Part shown: one piece after another, positions 8,858-17,278 of the stretch
Numbering within the stretch: position 1 is the stretch's first letter
How the letters are laid out: each line of letters starts with the position of its first letter
From: CAXMRP01 sp965216515
GTDB taxonomy: Bacteria > Pseudomonadota > Alphaproteobacteria > Rhizobiales > Afifellaceae
Length of the DNA stretch: 64,000 nt
Assembly (NCBI GenBank): GCA_965216515.1
Contig: OZ244173.1
Span: forward strand, 868,001 to 932,000
Direction: 5' to 3'
Made by a program: the position numbers and the translations under genes
Notes under the pieces: model-generated
Told to the model about the DNA's origin: nothing
Databases searched by the model: none
Seen by the model: only the letters and a program-made list of their open reading frames with translations

Positions 8858-9061
8858 ATGCATCCGCGCCTTCGCAAATTGATCGGAACCGTCCTGCTCG
8901 TCACCTTCGTCTGTGTCTATGCGCTGGTGGTGATGACCGTTGCCGCGGCGAAGCTGCCCGGCACATCCGGTCTTGTTCAGTTGGCCTTTTATGCTGTCGC
9001 CGGCCTGATCTGGGTGCTGCCCGCCGGCCTGCTCGTCCGCTGGATGGTCCGGCCGCGCTGA
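8858..9061 (+). CDS. DUF2842 family small membrane protein
   Basis: A 67-aa inner-membrane protein of unknown function known in alphaproteobacteria. It has a short basic N-terminus (MHPRLRKLIGT), a first helix LLVTFVCVYALVVMTVA, a short LPGTS loop, a second helix FYAVAGLIWVLPAGLLV and a basic C-terminus RWMVRPR, matching the DUF2842 pattern as I remember it. ATG at 8858. It is divergent from ctaA and ends 8 bp before the stop of the convergent deacetylase gene. Confidence 0.8.
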   Translation: MHPRLRKLIGTVLLVTFVCVYALVVMTVAAAKLPGTSGLVQLAFYAVAGLIWVLPAGLLVRWMVRPR

Positions 9062-9068
9062 AGCCGGC

Positions 9069-10124
9069 TCAGTTGCCCAGTACCGCGGAACGCATCCGCA
9101 CCAGGTCGCGCATCCGCCACAGGCCGGCGGAAAGAAGCGGCCGGTAGTATTTCGTCTTCTGATACCGGCCGTTGATGGAGACCCGCGGCAGGCCGTGGCG
9201 GCTGCCGGCACGCCCGATCGTCCCGGGCACCGTGGTGAAAGAGGCCGCAAACCCGCACTGGCGGGCCAAATCGGCCTCCCGCCGGCCGGCCGCCGCGCGG
9301 TGGCCGTAGGGAAAGGCGGCAAACAGCGGCCGCGTTCCCGTTTCACGCTCGATCCGGTCGGCGCTGTCGGTCATTTCCTTCAGCGCCCGCGCCCGTGAAA
9401 GCCGCGCCAGGGCCGGATGTGTCATCGTATGGGCACCGATCGTGCACAGCGGATCGGCGGCGATCTCCCGCACTTCGTCCCAGGACATGATCGCCTCGAC
9501 CGTGTGCGCCGGGATATCGTAGTGGCAGACATCTGCCAGGGCCTGAACGACCTCGCGTTGCCGGTCCTCGTCGACCTGCTGCGTCAGATACAGCGCCCAC
9601 AGGCGGAACGCCTCCGCCTTTTCGGATGCGTTGCGCGTATGCAGCGCCGGCGGGCACCCGGGCTGATCCAGCGCGATTTCGTATTTGCGCGCAATCATGT
9701 GCTCCAGCGCTTCCCACCACAAGAATGCGGTGGAATCGCAAAAACCCGGCGTCACAAAGATCGTGAACGGCACGTTGCGGCGCCGGAAAATCGGCCAGGC
9801 ATGGGTGAAATTATCGGCAAAACCGTCATCCAGGGTGATGGCGATCCGTCGCGACGAGCGCCCGGCGACGCCGACCCGCACCAGATCTTCCGTTGAAACG
9901 AACGTCCAGCCCTCCGCCTGGTGCTGGGCGATGAAAAGGTCCAGAAAAGCCGGCGTGACGGCAAGATGTCCGTTCGGATCGAACGCCTCGCCGGCATCCG
10001 GTCGAACATGGTGCAGGGTCACCGCGATCCCCGACGTCCCGCCCGGCGTCGGCAGAAAACGGTCGACCCGCGCTGCCGAAAGCGCCGAGAGGCCGGCCCT
10101 GATGAGCTGATTGCGCAAGGACAT
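9069..10124 (-). CDS. NodB-type polysaccharide deacetylase
   Basis: Predicted metal-dependent carbohydrate esterase (CE4) removing N- or O-acetyl groups from a polysaccharide or lipid-linked oligosaccharide. The 351-aa protein has motif 1 as TLDDGFADN (catalytic base and metal Asp), motif 2 as GAHTMTHPAL (metal histidines) and a later FPYGH in place of the usual YP.G. There is no signal peptide, so it may act in the cytoplasm, as suggested for Caulobacter HfsH. ATG at 10124; the frame is open to 10313 but the extra part is low-complexity. It lies 217 bp downstream of the Wzz-like gene on the same strand and is probably in its operon. Confidence 0.85.
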   Translation of the reverse strand: MSLRNQLIRAGLSALSAARVDRFLPTPGGTSGIAVTLHHVRPDAGEAFDPNGHLAVTPAFLDLFIAQHQAEGWTFVSTEDLVRVGVAGRSSRRIAITLDDGFADNFTHAWPIFRRRNVPFTIFVTPGFCDSTAFLWWEALEHMIARKYEIALDQPGCPPALHTRNASEKAEAFRLWALYLTQQVDEDRQREVVQALADVCHYDIPAHTVEAIMSWDEVREIAADPLCTIGAHTMTHPALARLSRARALKEMTDSADRIERETGTRPLFAAFPYGHRAAAGRREADLARQCGFAASFTTVPGTIGRAGSRHGLPRVSINGRYQKTKYYRPLLSAGLWRMRDLVRMRSAVLGN

Positions 10125-10341
10125 ACTCTGCACGACTTCCGTGGCCCGGTGCGGTCGGGCCGATGTTCCTGGACTTGATGGCCGGTGCGGCAATGGCGGT
10201 GCCGGTCCGGCCTCTCTCATCAATAGTGCAAATCCGGCGCGCTTCAACTCGCATCTTTGTCCAGGGTGAAGATGGCGGCCCCATGCCGGCCCGGTGATGG
10301 CCCGGCGGGGCAATGCCGGGAAACCGGCCCGTCAGGACCGC

Positions 10342-12684
10342 TCAGGCCGCTTCAATATCCTTGGCGGCCCCTACCCGGTCCGGCCCGACGCCCGCCTTCT
10401 CCGAAACCCCGGTCTCCGCCCGCCCGGCCTTGGCTTCCGCCGTCGGCGTGCCGGGACGATAATCCGGCGAACGCCGCACAATCAGCGCATTGTAGGCGCC
10501 GCGACCGACAATATCGGCATAGGCGGCCCGGCGCAGGCTTTCCTCCGCGTCGGCCTTGCAGACAATCGCCACCAGATGCGGCCGCACATGGGTGTCCGGC
10601 CAGTCGGCCAGCCGGTCGCCGACCAGCAGCACCTTGTCGTAAGTGTGGGCAAGCGCCCCGATAACCAGCGTCAGCCGCTGCATCGGGGCACTGGCATCCA
10701 TGGCGCCCCTGGGCAGATAATGGACATTGGCGTCCATGTCCTTGCGAATCGCGTCGCCAAAGGAAATCCGGCCCGAAAGCAGGTCGCCGAGCCCGGCGGC
10801 ATCGGCCCCGCCCAGAAGCTCCGAAGGCGTGCTGCCAATATCGATCAGGATGCACCGCTGGCCCAGGGCGGCCAGCGCCTGCGCCGTGGCGACGGCGATC
10901 TGTCCCGGATTCTCGCCGCCGCGCACGCCGGTGAACAGCCCCACCCGCACCGTGTCGGTGGAATAGAGCGCCGCCAGCTCCAGCGTTCCCGTCGGCAGAT
11001 CCGCCGACGTATCCGCCGCCTGCATCCGTGTCTGTGCCTCAAGCAGCTCTTCGTCGATCGTCGGCTCCCAGTCCGGATCCGGCTGGAAATAGGCGACCCC
11101 GGATCCCGGGGCCACCGCCACCGGCGCGGCGGGCGCCACCGCCTGGGGCGTGGCCGCATACCCCGCTGCCGCCCGCACCATCGGGCGTGCGGGATCATAG
11201 CCGCCGGCCGGCGGCACGGGCATGTTTTGCGGCGGCGGCGCCATCCCCGCCGCATCACGGGGCGCCAGGTCGTAATGCTGATGGCCGACGATCCGGAACG
11301 CCCGCCCGGACGTGAATTCGCTGATCAGGATGGCGGCGATCACCAGCAGCATGATGCCCAGCGCGGCGGCCGCCGACATCATCCCCTTGCGGGGAAAGGA
11401 CGGCGCACGCGGCGGCACCGCGCGCGATATGATCCGCGCATCGGCCGGCAGGATATCCGTTTCACTGCGGGCCACGGCCTCGCGGTAGCGCACAAGGAAG
11501 GTTTCCAATAGCTCGCGTTGCGCATTAGCTTCCCGCTCCAACGCGCGCAATTCAATACTTTTTTCATTTGACGAAGAGACCACACCCTTGGCCTCCGCCA
11601 GACTGTCCTGCAATGATTTTTCGCGAGCTGCGGCAATGCGCGCCGCTGTGCTCAACGACCGCAGGATCTTGCGCGCTTCCTGGCGGATCTGCTGGCCGAG
11701 GTCGCCAAGCTGGGTTTTCAGCGCGATGACACGGGGATGGCTGGGCAGCAGCGTCGTGGAAAGCTCCGCGATCTGCGAGCGCAGCGCCACCTGGCGTTCC
11801 TGCAGGCGCTGGATGAGGCCGGAACCCAGCACTTCCTGAAAGGCCTCCAGCGAGCCGCCATCGTCGAGCAGCGACCGGATCAGCCGCGCCCTTGCCTCCG
11901 CCTCGGTCCGCGCCGCCCTGGCCCGTGCCAGCTCGCTGTTGAGATCGTTGAGTTGCTGGGTGCTCAAATCGGTGTTCTGCTGGTCGATCCCGAACAGGTC
12001 GGAGCCGGTCCGGAACGCGGCGACCGCCGCTTCCGCGTCGGCCACCCGGTCACGCAGGCGGGCGATCTCCACCTCCAGCCAGTTTGTCGCCGTCGCCGCC
12101 TGCTGGCGCTTGTAGGAGCGCTGGATTTCCACAAACGTCGTCGACACGGCATTGGCGACTTCCGCCGAAAGCGCCGGATCGGCCGATTCGAATTCCACCG
12201 CGATCACCCGCGAATCGCCCACCGGAAAGACCCGCAGCCGCTCCGCATAGGCATCCCGCGCCCGCTCTTTCAGCGTGCCCGGCGGCAATTCCCGCGGCAG
12301 GCCGACAAGGGCGGCGGCGCGGGCCAAAAGACCCGGCGAATCATCGACCCCGAACTTGTCGCCGTGTCGCACCAGGCGGAGATTTTCGATCACCCGGTCG
12401 GCGATATCGCGGGAACGCAGGACCTCGACCTGGCTTTCGATCGCCGACTGGTCATATTGGGGAACGACGGCATCGGCGCGCGCATCCCGCGGCCGGGTCA
12501 GCACTGATTCGCCCGATTCGATGAGAATTCGCGCATCGGCCGTGTATCGCGGTGTCATCATGCCGAGCAGGAAATAGGCGCCGACGAACGCCACGACGCC
12601 TGCGGCGGCGACCAGCCACCGCTTGCGCCAGAGGGCGCCGATGACCGCGCCCAAATCCAGTTCCGTTTCGCGGATATGCGACAT
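10342..12684 (-). CDS. Wzz-type polysaccharide co-polymerase with degenerate BY-kinase domain
   Basis: Chain-length/export protein of the ExoP/Wzc type, 780 aa. The Wzz domain opens at residue 5, with TM1 at about 23-43 and TM2 at about 435-455 around a periplasmic domain rich in coiled coil (about 195-270 and 345-405). A Pro/Ala-rich linker (about 470-540) leads to a cytoplasmic domain resembling a BY-kinase. There the expected GEGKT/S P-loop reads GGENPGQ at about 589-595, Walker A' reads LIDIGST, Walker B reads LLVGDRL, and no C-terminal tyrosine cluster is present. It is thus probably not a kinase. It is divergent from the Wza gene across a shared 153-bp control region. Confidence 0.85.
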   Translation of the reverse strand: MSHIRETELDLGAVIGALWRKRWLVAAAGVVAFVGAYFLLGMMTPRYTADARILIESGESVLTRPRDARADAVVPQYDQSAIESQVEVLRSRDIADRVIENLRLVRHGDKFGVDDSPGLLARAAALVGLPRELPPGTLKERARDAYAERLRVFPVGDSRVIAVEFESADPALSAEVANAVSTTFVEIQRSYKRQQAATATNWLEVEIARLRDRVADAEAAVAAFRTGSDLFGIDQQNTDLSTQQLNDLNSELARARAARTEAEARARLIRSLLDDGGSLEAFQEVLGSGLIQRLQERQVALRSQIAELSTTLLPSHPRVIALKTQLGDLGQQIRQEARKILRSLSTAARIAAAREKSLQDSLAEAKGVVSSSNEKSIELRALEREANAQRELLETFLVRYREAVARSETDILPADARIISRAVPPRAPSFPRKGMMSAAAALGIMLLVIAAILISEFTSGRAFRIVGHQHYDLAPRDAAGMAPPPQNMPVPPAGGYDPARPMVRAAAGYAATPQAVAPAAPVAVAPGSGVAYFQPDPDWEPTIDEELLEAQTRMQAADTSADLPTGTLELAALYSTDTVRVGLFTGVRGGENPGQIAVATAQALAALGQRCILIDIGSTPSELLGGADAAGLGDLLSGRISFGDAIRKDMDANVHYLPRGAMDASAPMQRLTLVIGALAHTYDKVLLVGDRLADWPDTHVRPHLVAIVCKADAEESLRRAAYADIVGRGAYNALIVRRSPDYRPGTPTAEAKAGRAETGVSEKAGVGPDRVGAAKDIEAA

Positions 12685-12700
12685 TGTTCCCAGCCCAGGC

Positions 12701-12745
12701 CCGTTAACAAACCATTGCAGACTATGGTTAGGCGATTGTTAACGG
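12701..12745. promoter_or_regulatory. Nested inverted repeats between divergent polysaccharide arms
   Basis: CCGTTAACAA (12701-12710) is exactly complemented by TTGTTAACGG (12736-12745). Inside, AACCAT (12710-12715) pairs with ATGGTT (12724-12729). The two symmetries are not concentric. The element lies 16-60 bp upstream of the Wzz-like start codon, where an operator or a 5'-UTR hairpin would sit. Confidence 0.5.
12728..12744 (+). promoter_or_regulatory. CtrA-like box, TTAG-N7-TTAACG
   Basis: Matches the CtrA full-site form TTAA-N7-TTAAC except for G in the fourth position. It lies 43 nt upstream of the Wzz-like ATG at 12684. CtrA is the master cell-cycle regulator of alphaproteobacteria. 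Assignment is by motif only. Confidence 0.45.
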
Positions 12746-12777
12746 CATCCTAGCGCACCGCCCGCGCCGGCGCCCGG

Positions 12778-12796
12778 TTAGCGTCGCATTAACCAT
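12778..12796 (+). promoter_or_regulatory. CtrA-like box, TTAG-N7-TTAACCAT
   Basis: TTAG at 12778-12781, seven bases, then TTAACCAT at 12789-12796, which contains the complete 8-mer TTAACCAT known as a CtrA half-site. The TTAACC core ends 43 nt before the Wza ATG at 12838. TTAAC is otherwise rare in this GC-rich window. Confidence 0.5.
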
Positions 12797-12837
12797 AACG
12801 TGGCAACCATCGCATCGTTGGATAGGGATTTGTCGAC

Positions 12838-13389
12838 ATGGTGCGCCTCGCTTTGCTCATTGCGGTTGTCGCCGGACTGGCCGCTTGCGCCACCGCGCCG
12901 TCGTCAACCACCGCCACGACCACCGTCGAGCAGCCCTACATCCTCGATGCCGGCGACCAGTTGCGGGTCGTCATTTACGAGCAGCCGGAATTGACCAACA
13001 TCTACCGGATCGAGCAGGGCGGCCATGTTTCCATGCCGCTGATCGGCGACATTCCGGCCCGCGGCCTGACCACACCGGAACTGGAGAGTGCCATAACGGC
13101 GCGGCTTCGCGCCACCTATCTGCGCAATCCCGACGTCGCCGTGGAAGTCGTCGTGCGCCGGCCGTTCTTCGTTCTCGGCGAGGTCAACAATGCCGGCCAG
13201 TATCCCCATGTGCCCGGCGTCACCGTCCGCTCCGCGGTCGCGGTCGCCGGCGGCTTTTCCCCGCGCGCCAACGAGCGCGTGTTCCGCCTGACCCGCATTG
13301 TCGACGGCCAGGTGACCGAAGCCCGGATCGGCCTGGACGAACCGGTGCAGCCGGGCGATACGATCCGTGTTTTCGAACGCCTGTTCTAG
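12838..13389 (+). CDS. Wza-type polysaccharide export lipoprotein
   Basis: Outer-membrane or periplasmic polysaccharide export protein (Poly_export plus one SLBB-like domain), 183 aa. A lipoprotein signal with the lipobox AGLAAC puts the modified Cys at residue 17. The export domain begins YILDAGDQLRVVIYEQPELT, and PFFVLGEVNNAGQYPHVPG is the SLBB part. At half the length of E. coli Wza, it resembles short rhizobial or HfsD-like forms and may need a separate outer-membrane anchor. ATG at 12838 has AGGGA about ten bases upstream. It is the first gene of the rightward arm, 108 bp before the sugar-phosphate transferase. Confidence 0.88.
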   Translation: MVRLALLIAVVAGLAACATAPSSTTATTTVEQPYILDAGDQLRVVIYEQPELTNIYRIEQGGHVSMPLIGDIPARGLTTPELESAITARLRATYLRNPDVAVEVVVRRPFFVLGEVNNAGQYPHVPGVTVRSAVAVAGGFSPRANERVFRLTRIVDGQVTEARIGLDEPVQPGDTIRVFERLF

Positions 13390-13497
13390 GCAGCCGCTGC
13401 GCCGGTAACGTTAAAATCCTCATAAAATTGCAACGATCGCCCCCGATCGGCCAATTTCACCTGGAATTGCCTGACCCAAGGGACGAGGTTCCGGACG

Positions 13498-15051
13498 ATG
13501 GCTTTGGCCGACACCCGGCCGGCTTTGCCGCCGGCCACACGACCGCGCGCACCCGCAACAGGCGGCGATAGCAAAGACACGATCGACAACCGCGCGCCGC
13601 TGTCCATCGCCGCCATCACCACCGCCAGCGCACTCGGACCGCGCACCATCACCATTCACCGGATCGCCGTCTTCATCCGGCTGCTCGACCTTGCCGTCAT
13701 CTTCGCCATCGGCTTTGCCTGTTACCGCGCCCTGGTCGCCGACGCCGCGACCGCGACGCCGCTTCTCTACGCGGTCCCGCTGGTCGCCATCCCCCTCCTG
13801 TTCCTCTATGCGCTCGGCAAGATCGGCGGCTACGATGTCCATGCCCTGCGCAAGGTGCCGCAGCGGCTGTCCCGCGCGGCGGTCATCTGGGTCGCTGTGT
13901 TCGGCTGTTTCACGCTGATCGCCTTTTTCCTGAAACTGGGCGGCGAATATTCCCGCCTGTGGGTCGCCACCTGGTTCATTGCCGGACTTGCCGGACTCGC
14001 CGCCGCCCGAATCCTGACCAGACGCCTCGCCATGCGGTGGTCGGCGACCGGCCACATGGACCGCCGCGCCGTGATTGTCGGCTCCGGCCCGGAAGCCGCC
14101 GACCTGATCGCCGCCCTCGACGACGATCCCCAGGCCGATATCCGCATCCATGGTTATTTCGACGACCGCGCCGGCAAACGCTCCCGGCAGACAATCGGCG
14201 ACTTCCAGCATCTCGGCACTATCGATGACCTGATTTCCTTTGCCCGCAAGGCGGAGATCGACCTGGTGCTTGTCGCCATGCCGCTGAGTGCCGAAAACCG
14301 CCTTGCCGTGCTTTTGAACAAGCTCTGGGTGCTGCCGGTCGACATCCGCATATCCGCCCGCAAGACGCCGCTGCGGCTGCAGCCGCGTTCGTTCTCCCAT
14401 ATCGGCTCGGTGCCGTTTCTCGACGTCTTCGACCGGCCGATCACCGGTTGGGATTTCTTTGCCAAGCGTTTGTTCGACCTGGTCGTGGCCAGCCTGTGCA
14501 TCCTGGCCCTCGGGCCCCTGATGCTGATCACAGCGCTCCTCATCCGGCTCGATTCGCCCGGCCCGGTGCTGTTTCGCCAGAAGCGCTACGGCTTCAACAA
14601 CAATGTCATCAGCGTCCTGAAGTTCCGCTCCATGTATCATCACATGGCCGATCCCGGCGCCAAGGTCGTCGTCACCCGCAACGATCCCCGCGTCACCCGC
14701 ATCGGCCGCTTCATCCGGCGCACGTCCATTGATGAACTTCCGCAGCTCTTCAATGTCCTGCGCGGCGACCTGTCGCTGGTCGGACCGCGTCCCCATGCCG
14801 TCAACGCCCACACCGGCGACCAGCTCTGGGAGCGGGTTGTCGACGGCTATTTCGCCCGCCACCGGGTGCGGCCCGGGGTGACCGGCTGGGCGCAGATCAA
14901 CGGCTGGCGCGGTGAGGTCGACTGCGCCGAGAAGATCCGCCGGCGGGTCGACCACGACCTTCACTATATCGAGAACTGGTCGATCCTGTTCGACCTCTAC
15001 ATCCTGGCGCTGACCCCGTTCCGGCTTCTGACCTCGGAGGGCGCTTATTGA
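13498..15051 (+). CDS. Undecaprenyl-phosphate sugar phosphotransferase (PHPT, WcaJ/HfsE type)
   Basis: Starts repeat-unit synthesis by moving a hexose-1-phosphate from a UDP-sugar to undecaprenyl phosphate. The 517-aa protein has N-terminal membrane helices (about residues 60-165), a Rossmann-like CoA_binding_3 region (RRAVIVGSGPEAADLIAAL) and the C-terminal transferase domain. The transferase motifs include DFFAKRLFDLVVA, DSPGPVLFRQKRYG, VLKFRSM, RRTSIDELPQLFNVLRGDLS, GPRPHA and RPGVTGWAQ. The basic, Pro/Ala-rich first 50 residues look disordered. ATG at 13498 with GAGG upstream. Its stop overlaps the next gene's TTG start. Confidence 0.93.
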   Translation: MALADTRPALPPATRPRAPATGGDSKDTIDNRAPLSIAAITTASALGPRTITIHRIAVFIRLLDLAVIFAIGFACYRALVADAATATPLLYAVPLVAIPLLFLYALGKIGGYDVHALRKVPQRLSRAAVIWVAVFGCFTLIAFFLKLGGEYSRLWVATWFIAGLAGLAAARILTRRLAMRWSATGHMDRRAVIVGSGPEAADLIAALDDDPQADIRIHGYFDDRAGKRSRQTIGDFQHLGTIDDLISFARKAEIDLVLVAMPLSAENRLAVLLNKLWVLPVDIRISARKTPLRLQPRSFSHIGSVPFLDVFDRPITGWDFFAKRLFDLVVASLCILALGPLMLITALLIRLDSPGPVLFRQKRYGFNNNVISVLKFRSMYHHMADPGAKVVVTRNDPRVTRIGRFIRRTSIDELPQLFNVLRGDLSLVGPRPHAVNAHTGDQLWERVVDGYFARHRVRPGVTGWAQINGWRGEVDCAEKIRRRVDHDLHYIENWSILFDLYILALTPFRLLTSEGAY

Positions 15052-16457
15052 ATCCGGCTTCGACCGTTTCCCGCCAATCCCTGCCCTGCCCGTCCGTTCG
15101 ACGCCCGGCCGGCCTGCCGGCCACCGCCGCCGGACATGCGGCGGTCTGGCTGTGTGTATTTTCCGGCGGGTTCGTATTTTTCGAACCGGCCCCCTACGAA
15201 CTTCTTCTGATGCCGGTAATCGGCCTGTGGCTGGTCGGCGGCCTGCCCATTCCGCGCGCCGTTGGACCGCTGATCGTGCTGATCCTGGCGTTTCTCGCCG
15301 GCGGCCTTTTGGCCATGACCCAGTCCGGCGTTCTGGACGTGGAGCCCAAATATATCGCCGTTACCGGCTTTCTGGCGGTCAGCGCCTGTTTTTTTGCCGC
15401 CTTTACCGCCGACCGGACCCCCCATCGCCTGGAACTCATCGCCAACGCCTGGATTGCCGGCGCCTGCGCCTCCACCCTTCTCGGACTTGCCGGATATTTC
15501 GGGCTGGCGCCGGAAGGCATGTTTACCCGCTATGGCCGCGCCGCCGGCGGCTTTCAGGATCCCAACGTCTATGCGCCGTTTCTGGTCTTCCCGCTTTTGG
15601 TGTTGATCCAGCGCATCGCCACCCGGCCGCCGCTCGCCGCCCTGTTGAACGCCCTGCCGGCGCTGCTCATCGCCTTCGGGCTCCTGCTGGCCTTTTCGCG
15701 CGGCGCCTGGGGCATGATGGCGGTTGCCTCGGTTCTGGTCCTGCTGGTCATGTTTCTGACCGCCGGCAGCGCCGCCGTCCGCGCCCGCTATCTTGCGATG
15801 GCCGGCATCGGCGCTGTGGTGCTGGCACTGCTCGTCGCCGCCGCCCTGTCGGTGGATGGCATCAGCTCACTGTTTGCGGAGCGGGCCCGCATTATCCAGG
15901 ACTATGACGGCAGCCAGACCGGCCGTTTCGCCCGCCATGCCATCGGCTTCGATCTGATGCTCCGCAGGCCGCTGGGCATCGGTGCCATGGAATTCGGTAT
16001 CCGCTTCAACGGCGACGAGCACAATATCTGGCTCAAGGCGCTGACCAGCTATGGCTGGCTCGGTTTCGCCGCCTTCGCCGCCCTGACCGCCTGGACCCTT
16101 GTTGCCGCATTCCCGGTCCTGTTTCGCACCAGTCCCTGGCAGCACCACGCCCAGGCCGCCTATGCGGTGTTCCTGGGCCACCTCGTCCTGGGCATGGTGA
16201 TCGACATCGACCATTGGCGCCATGTCTATCTGCTTCTCGGCCTGATTTGGGGAATGATCGCCGCCGACCGTGCCGCCGCCCAGGCCCGTATGGCCGGCCG
16301 CATGACGGTCTTTCCGCCGCCACGTTCCCTCCCTCGGCCGGCCTTTCGCACCGCCGGCGACCCGGATCCGAAATCCGATATCCCACGGCCCGCCGGCCAC
16401 AGCCGATCCCCCCGCGCCCGGCCCGGCGCTGCGCCACGGGAAATCCGTTTCGGCTGA
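15048..16457 (+). CDS. O-antigen ligase / Wzy-like polymerase family protein
   Basis: Polytopic inner-membrane protein (about 10-12 hydrophobic segments, 469 aa) of the WaaL/Wzy family, which polymerises or ligates undecaprenyl-linked glycans in the periplasm. The family's large periplasmic loop is seen around GISSLFAERARIIQDYDGSQ, followed by RPLGIGAMEFG and NIWLKALTSYGWLG. The last 60 residues are Pro/Arg-rich and poorly conserved in appearance. The start is TTG at 15048, overlapping the transferase stop as TTGA; no good ATG or GTG lies nearby, so re-initiation is likely. With no lipid A genes nearby, a polymerase role (HfsC-like) is favoured over O-antigen ligation. Confidence 0.8.
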   Translation: MNPASTVSRQSLPCPSVRRPAGLPATAAGHAAVWLCVFSGGFVFFEPAPYELLLMPVIGLWLVGGLPIPRAVGPLIVLILAFLAGGLLAMTQSGVLDVEPKYIAVTGFLAVSACFFAAFTADRTPHRLELIANAWIAGACASTLLGLAGYFGLAPEGMFTRYGRAAGGFQDPNVYAPFLVFPLLVLIQRIATRPPLAALLNALPALLIAFGLLLAFSRGAWGMMAVASVLVLLVMFLTAGSAAVRARYLAMAGIGAVVLALLVAAALSVDGISSLFAERARIIQDYDGSQTGRFARHAIGFDLMLRRPLGIGAMEFGIRFNGDEHNIWLKALTSYGWLGFAAFAALTAWTLVAAFPVLFRTSPWQHHAQAAYAVFLGHLVLGMVIDIDHWRHVYLLLGLIWGMIAADRAAAQARMAGRMTVFPPPRSLPRPAFRTAGDPDPKSDIPRPAGHSRSPRARPGAAPREIRFG

Positions 16458-16563
16458 TTCCGGCCGCCGGCCCATCCCGACACCGCAAAGCCGCCAGTCC
16501 GGATTCCGGGTTCCGGACCGGCGCCCAGGCCCGATTTCATCTCGTCATTACCCGCTTTTGCCA

Positions 16564-16592
16564 TTGCCGGCGCAAGGCCGCGCACCTATAGT
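16564..16592 (+). promoter_or_regulatory. Sigma-70-type promoter of tRNA-Pro
   Basis: TTGCCG (-35, 16564-16569), a 17-bp spacer, then TATAGT (-10, 16587-16592). The tRNA begins 10 bases after the -10 box, so transcription would start within a few bases of the mature 5' end. Confidence 0.6.
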
Positions 16593-16602
16593 CCGCGCCC
16601 GT

Positions 16603-16679
16603 CGGAGCGTAGCGCAGCCCGGTAGCGCACTTGCATGGGGCGCAAGAGGTCGTGGGTTCGAATCCCGCCGCTCCGACCA
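16603..16679 (+). tRNA. tRNA-Pro(GGG)
   Basis: A 77-nt cloverleaf. The acceptor stem CGGAGCG pairs perfectly with CGCTCCG, followed by A and an encoded CCA. The anticodon stem CTTGC/GCAAG encloses the loop ATGGGGC with anticodon GGG, reading CCC. The T-loop GGTTCGAATCC is standard. It follows the polysaccharide locus; tRNA genes are common integration sites, but no att duplication was seen. Confidence 0.97.
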
Positions 16680-16736
16680 TCTCCGACACCGTCCAGCCGG
16701 CCGGACCGCCGGCGCGCGCCATCAGCGGTTCGGCGC

Positions 16737-17231
16737 CTAGGAGCGCGTGTGATCGAGGATGCGCTTGGCCTCCAGAAGCTCCGACAGCACCGATTCAAGC
16801 TGCCGGCGGCTTTCCGCATTGAGCGGCTTTGCCCCGCCCACAGCCTGGCTCGCCGCGCCGGGCACATAGGCTGCCGGATCATCATGGCCCGCCTGCCCGT
16901 TTTCCTGGCCGGCCGCCCCGCCGGCGCCCGCGGTATCCGTGGCCGTGACCGTTTCCACCGAACCGGTCTGGCCGACCGAGGAAACGAACGTCACGCCCTT
17001 TTCCCGCAACAACCGCTGCACGCCCTTGATCGTAAAGCCCTCGCCGTAGAGAAGCAGGCGGATTCCACGCAGCAGGTCCACGTCGTCGGGCCGGTAATAT
17101 CGCCGGCCGCCGCCCCGTTTCATTGGCTTGATTTGCGAAAACCGCGTTTCCCAGAACCGCAACACATGCTGCGGCAGGTCAAGTTCCTCGGCGACTTCAC
17201 TGATCGTGCGGAACGCGTCGGGACCCTTCAT
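16737..17231 (-). CDS. MerR-family transcriptional regulator
   Basis: DNA-binding regulator, 164 aa. The N-terminal winged helix begins FRTISEVAEELDLPQHVLRFWE, with the wing GGRRYYRPDDVDLLRGI (to about residue 80). The middle is a Gly/Ala-rich linker and the C-terminus (about 135-164) a short helix LESVLSELLEAKRIL, probably for dimerisation. It has no metal-binding Cys pattern, so it is not a metal-sensing MerR. ATG at 17231. It follows ihfA by 47 bp on the same strand, a neighbourhood I recall from other Hyphomicrobiales. The target is unknown. Confidence 0.85.
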   Translation of the reverse strand: MKGPDAFRTISEVAEELDLPQHVLRFWETRFSQIKPMKRGGGRRYYRPDDVDLLRGIRLLLYGEGFTIKGVQRLLREKGVTFVSSVGQTGSVETVTATDTAGAGGAAGQENGQAGHDDPAAYVPGAASQAVGGAKPLNAESRRQLESVLSELLEAKRILDHTRS

Positions 17232-17278
17232 CGCTTCACATGCCCCCTCTGTCTGCGCCGCCGCATGACCGGATCACA

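Noticed and set aside
16603..16679. tRNA-Pro as an integration site for an island
   Set aside because: No duplicated 3' tRNA end, integrase or composition change was seen on either side.
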